A DNA stretch of 64,000 bases, taken from the NCBI GenBank assembly GCA_023014335.1, contig JAECYW010000011.1:124001-188000 (forward strand), given 5' to 3'. Below the pieces are notes generated by a model. The model made no database searches. It was not told the DNA's origin and saw only the letters and a program-made list of their open reading frames with translations. The stretch is from Galerina marginata. Taxonomy: Eukaryota; Basidiomycota; Agaricomycetes; Agaricales; Galerinaceae. This document shows, piece by piece, positions 57,870 to 64,000 of this stretch (position 1 is its first letter; the number at the start of each line of letters is the position of its first letter). The translations under genes and the position numbers were made by a program.

Positions 57870-58382
57870 GTCTTTAACCGAACTCAATTTGCGAATGTCC
57901 AATCATGATTTATTATTCCCTGCCGGCTTGCATTTCGGAGGTATTGGAACAGCGGTTGTTAAATTCAGAACCATCGAGCGCTCTTTTTCTCGTTGGCTTA
58001 CGACTACAGATTTGTTTACCTTGTGGCAATAGATAGGCTACGGGTTATAGGTATCCCTTGACTCGTTGTCGCGCGAGTCAGTGACAGTTCTCCACTGGAA
58101 GCATGCGGCGCACAGAACTGGGCGCTTGTTGATCGCACAGTGATGATTAGCGTGCCTGCAGATTAGATTAGATTGAGCCTCGAAGAACAACACAGACAAA
58201 CAACCTCCACCGAAAATCAAATTTGTCGGCGTTTCCAGTCTTCTCGTTCGTCCTCCACGCCGAAATGAATCATCTGTCAGGTCATATCTGTACATAAAGC
58301 TGAAGATATTCTTTTCCGGGACTCCCCTCATCTGAAGGATTATACTTTAGGCGTAAATCAACACCAAACCAACATCAACATC
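57870..58382. other. Intergenic
   Basis: The gene-free space includes, at about 58120-58190, a reversed stretch with attagattagattg that recalls 9980-10020. No gene is seen. Confidence 0.45.
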
Positions 58383-60069
58383 ATGGACTTCGATACCATT
58401 TCGGACGACGTCTGGATCGACATTTTCGAATGGGTTTCATCACCCTCGCAGCTTTCGGTACTCATGCAGACCTGCCGGCGCTTTCGTTGTCTCGCATTCA
58501 CGCCACTGCTTCGCGACCTGCGCTGGATCAAACCCGAGTCGACGTTGCGCCACCTCGAGACTTGGAAAGGTGTCTATCGGGATATGACGCCTCTTCCCCG
58601 AAAGCTTACCTTGGAGGTACCATTTGATTTTAAGATGCTTCGTAGGGCTGTTTCTCATATTGTGAGTACTTCCTCGATGGTCTGGTGTCCGCATTTTGCC
58701 ACAGTTTAGGCTGATTAAGTTGGATTCTGTTAGCTTACACCTGAAATGAAGTTGTACGATATGATACACTCTCGTATACCCTCGTTCACATCCCTTCACG
58801 AGCTGGTCCTAGATGGGACGCTAATTTTGCCTTATACCTACTCCGTCATCGGCGCCCTGCCGACTCTGCGCTCTCTGAGCATCATCAACTGCTCCTTTGC
58901 GCGGGTGCTATCACCCTTCGCCCAGAATAACACGCCTCTCTTCCAAGTTATATCTGTATCACAACAGCAGCCAACAGACCCGCCCTTCCCCTACGCTACT
59001 CTCCCAATCACACATCTCTCCCTGCACAACCCAAAACTTGCTGTCAATGACGAATACGGCCATTCCCACCTGCACCTCATCACGGCAGCTAATCTGAGTT
59101 CTCTTTCAATGACATGGACCGCCCCCCTTGCCTCATTCTATCTTCAGCATCGCTGGCGACTCGACGCGCTCACGGAGCTGGACGTTACCATGCCCATCCT
59201 CACCAGGGACCTCGCAGATTCCTTGGTCGAGTTCGTCCACCACTGCTCGTTAGAACCCAGGATACAACTTTGTATAGAACGCCACACCCTATCAGATCAG
59301 CAGATCGCCACAGTGAATTTCCCGCTGAGGGGTGTGTGGTCTTATAAGGGCCCATTACTGCTTGCGTCTTTTTCCGCTCCATGGCCACGTAGGGTGGCGA
59401 CGAATGTTGGGAACGGCGTGCACGAACATCAGTCGACGTTGACGCGGGTAGTGATGACTGAGCCGCTCGACCTCGGTGGGCTGCTCGAGGGCCTAGAAAA
59501 TTTGCCGCTGTCCTTGGAGACGCTGGAAATTCAGATTAGAAAATGGGATATCGAATTGCTTTTCGCGATTCGGAAGCTTTTTCCAGGTATACGTTCATTG
59601 GTAATCCGATATGGGAAGGGCCTATTTCCACACGTATGTTCTTCTTTCTTTTGTTCTCCACACCTTTTTCTGACGCCATGGAATTCAGGACTTCTTCATC
59701 ACCCTTGGCGCCAACATCCTCTTCGACTTGGAACACCTACACACGTTCAAGCTGATCAACGACCCCGCCTGCCTCACCACGACCCGCCCAGCACAGCTCC
59801 CTAACACCCCGTTCATCAATACCCTTCTTGCAGCGCACCCACCATCGCAGACGCTCATGTTGACTGATCACCTTCACGCAGGCGACGCTGACGAGGAGAG
59901 TCTATGGTGCGACCTGGGACCCATACCGATATTGGACCATGACGACATGAAGGATTATCTGCTCGGGTGGAATAGGTATTGCAAGCGCCTGCGTCACGTC
60001 CAACTGGATGTGCTTACGTGCTGGCGGAGACAGTTTGAAGGGGATCAGTGGGTTGCTGTCGAAATTTGA
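58383..60069 (+). CDS. F-box/LRR-like protein, three exons
   Basis: Exons 58383-58661, 58734-59633 and 59689-60069 join in phase 0 with good splice sites (GTGAGT...TTAG and GTATGT...TCAG), giving 519 residues. The N-terminus MDFDTISDDVWIDIFEWVSS followed by LSVLMQTCRRFRCLA is an F-box. The rest shows leucine-rich spacing: LHELVLDGTLILP, LPTLRSLSIINCS, LDALTELDVTMP and LSLETLEIQIRK. It ends EGDQWVAVEI. It lies upstream of and convergent with the minus-strand F-box gene at 62103-60436. Confidence 0.85.
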
Positions 60070-60435
60070 GTGGGTCTTGCGTTTGTTTCGTAGATTCCCT
60101 GTCGGAAATGTTAAATGTATTTGTAAACTTTTCTTTTTATTCTGTGTTCTTTTCTGATTGCCTTCTGTAATTGGTGAAACGATAAAGGATATCTCCTCAT
60201 AGCCCATTTGTATAGTATGTATACACCGTATTTCAATCTCGCCCTATCCATCTGTAAGGTGTCGACTGCATGTCGTTCATCTCTCAGTGGGAAGTGGAAT
60301 CGTCATCGACTTATAGACAGCACGGGTTTGGGATGCGAGTACACAGACTACCAGAACAGACTCTTCTGGAAAGCATGTAATTAGATATCTCTAAAAGGAT
60401 TTTATTACAGTCGAGTTTACACGGCATTACCAATT
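60070..60435. other. Intergenic between convergent genes
   Basis: Short 3' flanking space of the two convergent F-box genes. Nothing else is seen. Confidence 0.5.
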
Positions 60436-62103
60436 TCAGAATCTGTCGGAATGGAAGGTAATCGACATGTCGAGACTATTGATAGCGTCTGCGCACCCAT
60501 CGCCTGGATAAGACATTGTGATTGTCCCAGTATTAATCCACTCTACATCCCTTTTAGTGAACTTCGGATGTCGCCCGCAAAGAATTAAGTGCCTTAGCTC
60601 TCCTTTTACTGCATCTCCCCCTTCAAGATCCAAGTCGGGATGGTCAATACCCTCTTGAGCTGAAGCTTTCTGACGAACCTCAGCGAGCCGCCTAAGTTGC
60701 TCGAAGGAGAAATTTTCGCAGTTATCGATCGTTAAACTTGTTATGCCCTCCGCAGGAAATGTTTTCAGTAGTTTCTCTCGGGACGAGGTAAAGTAAACGA
60801 TGGGTTCCGCTTTGAATGGTTCTTCAGACAGTAGGTGGAAGGGGGTATAGTCGACTTCACGACCCAGCCACTGTAAGAGGTCGTCATTAAATGAAGGGCA
60901 AGAACGTATGGCCAAATCAAGCCCTGACCATCCCACTAAAACGCGATGGAGACTGTTCTCTCGGGAACCGTCCTCATTGATTTCCTCGTCAGATATGATG
61001 CTGTTGAGGTCCAGGGTGCTACTATAAAATGCCTGAGATATTCTGGGAATCGCACATCGGGTAAAAGTTGTTTGGCGGCCATAGCAGGTGGCATTCTCGA
61101 AAAATTCGGACAGGAAGTCCCTTGACACATCCTCGAAATGGAGTTCTAGAAGGTCAAGCTCATGAATGAAATCGGAACCCAGAAACGCCAGTTCCGGGAC
61201 AGACGGGAATGTACATTCTAGTCCGATGTCCTGTAGGTGCAGATAACGGAGGTTTTCAAGCTTGGAGAGGCTTTCTGCGAACTCGGATACAGTGACGCAG
61301 TTGTCGTATTGAAATTCATCAAGGAATCGGAAACGCGCGAGATGTAGGTCCAAGAATTGGTAGGGTTTCAGCTCCTTTAACCATTCGTGAGCGCCGTGGA
61401 ACATGCATAGCTCGAAGAACCCTAGGCCGTACAGCTTGACCTGAAGGAGTCTCGGGAACGAGGTGGCGAGCTTGGGATCAGGAATTTGGAAGGCTTTTAG
61501 ACGACGCCTGTAAATTTCGTCATTGACTTCCCGCTCGGCTTCGCAGAATTTAAGACTGATTTCGTTTAGGTGTGGAGCATCCTGAGCGAAGAAGACGAGG
61601 GAGGAAGGGAGGGATGTTTCGTGCATTACATCAACGACAATTGAGGTGCTGCGAGGGATATAAGGTTGTAGGGCGTTTACTATGGCCTTTACCCGCTTCT
61701 TTTCGAGACCTTTCTCCACCTCCGCTGACTTTGTGGCACTCGTGAAGACGAGTACGCTGATTTCCGGGAGCGAATTCGACCACTTGAATGCACTGAGGAT
61801 CGGAGTAGGGTCAGTAGTCACATCGAACACGACTCGTGTCCAGCATTCCGGGATGCGCGCCAGGATGTCGCGCCAAAGGCTGCAAGTCAAAGCAACGTTG
61901 AATGGGAAGCATGCCCGGTCGCGGGGTTTGTCGATCCATTCCATTCTGGGCTCCCGTGGGGTGGAATATTGACTTGGTCGGCAAGAGTGATGAAGAACAT
62001 GTCGCAAAATCTCGGTGTGCAGTTCGACTGAGAGCTGTGCAAGTCGCGCCATATTGTGGTGCTCGTGGTTGGGAAAGACGATGCAATGTTTTCTGTGCTT
62101 CAT
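60436..62103 (-). CDS. F-box protein
   Basis: One open exon. The first ATG in frame is at 62103 (MKHRKHCIVFPN); another at 62052 (MARLAQLSVELHTEIL) lies just before the F-box and is an equally good choice. The F-box is LSVELHTEILRHVLH, then an insert and LTCSLWRDILARIPECWTRV, which is the common Agaricomycete form. Long leucine-rich stretches follow (LPEISVLVFT, RLLQVKLYGLG, LENLRYLHLQDIG, ELDLLELHFEDVS) and a C-terminus with EGITSLTIDNCENFSFEQL. The product is about 555 residues from 62103. It is likely an SCF adaptor; its target is unknown. Confidence 0.8.
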   Translation of the reverse strand: MKHRKHCIVFPNHEHHNMARLAQLSVELHTEILRHVLHHSCRPSQYSTPREPRMEWIDKPRDRACFPFNVALTCSLWRDILARIPECWTRVVFDVTTDPTPILSAFKWSNSLPEISVLVFTSATKSAEVEKGLEKKRVKAIVNALQPYIPRSTSIVVDVMHETSLPSSLVFFAQDAPHLNEISLKFCEAEREVNDEIYRRRLKAFQIPDPKLATSFPRLLQVKLYGLGFFELCMFHGAHEWLKELKPYQFLDLHLARFRFLDEFQYDNCVTVSEFAESLSKLENLRYLHLQDIGLECTFPSVPELAFLGSDFIHELDLLELHFEDVSRDFLSEFFENATCYGRQTTFTRCAIPRISQAFYSSTLDLNSIISDEEINEDGSRENSLHRVLVGWSGLDLAIRSCPSFNDDLLQWLGREVDYTPFHLLSEEPFKAEPIVYFTSSREKLLKTFPAEGITSLTIDNCENFSFEQLRRLAEVRQKASAQEGIDHPDLDLEGGDAVKGELRHLILCGRHPKFTKRDVEWINTGTITMSYPGDGCADAINSLDMSITFHSDRF

Positions 62104-62547
62104 GACTGGCCCACTTAACCGGTAGTTACCCAGGACAAAGCCGCGTGCCAGGTTCAAATCCTCCTTCGCTTCCACCTTGCTTCCACCACCACAAAACCAC
62201 TGCCCACATCCTCTTCGAAAGACTTTGACATCTTCAGTTTGTAGCTCTCTGGATTATGCCTACACTATTTCATCAACTGCTAGCCAACTAAATTCAATCA
62301 CAGAACTTAAGTACCGTCGCCCTGAACATTGAACAGCTCAGGCTGTGATTACTGTTTTCTCGTCTTCTCTACGCTCTAGGTAAGAAGTACTTAGCTGGAG
62401 CTAAAAGCTTAAAATATTATCCTAACTTGTTGAAACAATCTGATTCGGACGAAGGCAGTTAATAAGGGAGTCAACATGCTACAGAAAACGAAAAATCCCT
62501 GTTTATCGTCAAGATGAAATTCATCGAAAGGTACACATGTTACAGAA
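62104..62547. other. Intergenic, nothing seen
   Basis: This space lies upstream of one minus-strand F-box gene and downstream of the next. No features were found. Confidence 0.5.
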
Positions 62548-63978
62548 TTATAGGGACGGGTCGGTTAAGAAATCTCCGTCAATAATTCTTGGAATCCTTC
62601 GATCAAAGCGTAATTTGTAAGTGGTTTGAAGGTGATCCCGAGCTCGCGTCACAGCATGATTGGTTACTCCGATGACGAGCGGCTCAGTGAGCGGCTCAAG
62701 CTTCATCGAAACAAAGTTCTGCCTCGCTTTACTCAAGCAACTGTCAAGGCTCCAGTCATAGTATATAGTTAGAACCTCAAGGTGCGGAAGGCAATCTGTG
62801 TGTGAAGCTTCCTCCAGGGTGTACACAAGTTCCCTATAGTTTGAGACCTCGCCAACAGAGAGATACCTAAGAGTAGTGCTGTGTTGTATGGCGTGGTCCG
62901 TACACGGCACATAACCTGGCAAAGCCAGCATGACCAAATTGGGGAGAATTCTCTCCAACATTTCGAGTGGAGGCATTTCGTTGTAGTCGAAGTAAAGAGT
63001 TTCTCCCTGAAGTGTATAACACTTTGGTCGAGCAGCCCATCCGACCAAACGCGTCACGCGGGCCACATATTTATTCGGTGGGATCATTGTTGTTCCCATA
63101 TGAGCGGTTGTATATGTTCCTACGCCCGCCGTCCACCGCGAGTCCCAAATAATGGTCTGGATGTTTGGTAGTGAGAGTTTATACAGAGGCAACAGTGAAT
63201 TGGGGGTGTCGCGGAATGGGGAAGACAGGGTTTCAAAATGCTTCAGTACAGGCATAACCAAATTGTTTCTCATGGAAAGAACATCGTATTCCTCCGAGGA
63301 TAACACCTTTGGTCCAGCGCCCTTTAGGTAAAGGGCTTGAAGGGTTTGGGATATTGACGCGAGCACGTTGAAGAAATCGGCGAGACCGACCCCGTGGAAG
63401 TCGTCTGTAAGATAGAGGTGTGTTAAAGCAAGAGGGGTGAGTCCCGGCCAGGTATAATTGTCCAGCGAGAGCTTTCTGAGGGAGGAAGAGGGCGATCCGC
63501 CGAGAAAGTTTGCGATATACCCATTTCTTATCGGACGCTTTTCACCCCACGCTGCACTGTTCGCATTTTCAAAAGAAAGATCTAGCTCAACTAAATTTGG
63601 AAATGATTTCTGAAGAAGATGCCAGGCGGTGGAAGGGATATATTTTTGCAGGTAAAGCGCTGCGATACGCTTGGGGTGTTCGAGCAGCAAATCGTAGAAT
63701 CTGTTCATGTGAGCCTCTTCGGCCATAGATATTGCCAGTCGTTCGAACGCTTGCTCGAGTGAGATGGGAAGGGGGTGTGATAGGTGAAAGAAATGAGTGG
63801 CCATCGAGGCCGGGAATGGAAGACTAGGACCGAGGACTATTCGAGTCCAAAGCGCCTTGGTGTTTTGAGCACATAGCCGCCACTTTCGGCACACATGGGT
63901 AATTTTCATCCAATCATTTGGACCAGTCAAATACGCCCCCTCTTGTGGCAGGCTAAAAGATTTCTTTGAATATTGAGC
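62548..63978 (-). CDS. F-box/LRR-like protein, 5' end outside window
   Basis: The exon probably starts at 63978, just after a TTTCACTTGCAG acceptor, so the N-terminal exon with most of the F-box lies beyond the right edge. The visible part begins with the second half of an F-box region (WMKITHVCRKWRLCAQNTKALWTRIV) and continues with LRR-like segments (FPNLVELDLSFEN, LTPLALTHLYLTD, ISQTLQALYLKGA, TLRYLSVGEV and HLEVLTIYYDW). It stops at 62548. About 476 residues are visible. It resembles the other F-box genes here only in design. Confidence 0.75.
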   Translation of the reverse strand, partial: AQYSKKSFSLPQEGAYLTGPNDWMKITHVCRKWRLCAQNTKALWTRIVLGPSLPFPASMATHFFHLSHPLPISLEQAFERLAISMAEEAHMNRFYDLLLEHPKRIAALYLQKYIPSTAWHLLQKSFPNLVELDLSFENANSAAWGEKRPIRNGYIANFLGGSPSSSLRKLSLDNYTWPGLTPLALTHLYLTDDFHGVGLADFFNVLASISQTLQALYLKGAGPKVLSSEEYDVLSMRNNLVMPVLKHFETLSSPFRDTPNSLLPLYKLSLPNIQTIIWDSRWTAGVGTYTTAHMGTTMIPPNKYVARVTRLVGWAARPKCYTLQGETLYFDYNEMPPLEMLERILPNLVMLALPGYVPCTDHAIQHSTTLRYLSVGEVSNYRELVYTLEEASHTDCLPHLEVLTIYYDWSLDSCLSKARQNFVSMKLEPLTEPLVIGVTNHAVTRARDHLQTTYKLRFDRRIPRIIDGDFLTDPSL

Positions 63979-64000
63979 CTGCAAGTGAAAGAAGATTTTG

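Noticed and set aside
62100..62170. tRNA gene suggested by ggttcaaatcc
   Set aside because: The word fits a B box, but no A box, acceptor-stem pairing or anticodon arm could be built, and it overlaps the 5' flank of an F-box gene.

Overview
The window looks like nuclear DNA of a mushroom-forming basidiomycete (Agaricomycetes). Genes are broken by many 45-80 nt introns with GT-AG ends. The families present are ones expanded in Agaricomycetes: F-box/LRR-like proteins, a NACHT P-loop NTPase, DUF6534 membrane proteins, Fe2OG oxygenases, DUF3632 proteins and secreted jelly-roll-like proteins. Large parts are repeats or decayed sequence. All identifications come from reading translations; no searches were run, and exon limits are my own splice predictions.

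Layout. 1-8.3 kb: an open partial ORF at the left edge, T-rich repeated modules (about 1.1-2.6 and 6.5-7.8 kb) and, on the minus strand, a NACHT gene (5721-3164) that appears frameshifted at a TTC microsatellite. 8.3-11.5 kb: two tandem Fe2OG oxygenase genes, the second with a one-base deletion. 12-18 kb: an Egh16/GAS1-like relic, a possible small gene, and an intact DUF6534 gene with many tiny exons. 18.3-19.7 kb: a minus-strand gene with its F-box in the C-terminal third. 20.5-27.4 kb: direct tandem repeats and related scattered pieces. 23.3-25.4 and 33.0-35.15 kb: an inverted duplication of about 2.1 kb, each arm with an intact two-exon LRR/F-box-like gene. Between the arms lie a secreted-protein gene (29.3-28.6 kb) and a multi-pass membrane protein gene (31.7-30.1 kb).

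35.5-52.1 kb is the most notable part. A DUF3632 gene is split in two: codons up to CGC-GAC lie at 35506-35841 and the same reading frame resumes from CGC-GAC at 51412. The 15,570 bp between (35842-51411) begin and end with a perfect 33-bp inverted repeat and are flanked by the 6-bp duplication CGCGAC. Nested inside are a multi-exon gene of unknown function, a 5'-truncated DIRS/Ngaro-like tyrosine-recombinase retroelement (gag, RT-RNase H, YR), the 3' part of a DDE integrase-core gene, and four copies of a roughly 180-bp terminal-type repeat in two orientations.

52.1-64 kb: a four-exon membrane protein gene, a degenerate tandem array carrying the word GATAACAT, and four F-box/LRR-like genes, the last running off the right edge. 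F-box proteins are likely SCF ubiquitin-ligase adaptors and the NACHT protein a STAND-type signalling NTPase; these roles are family knowledge, not shown by the sequence.
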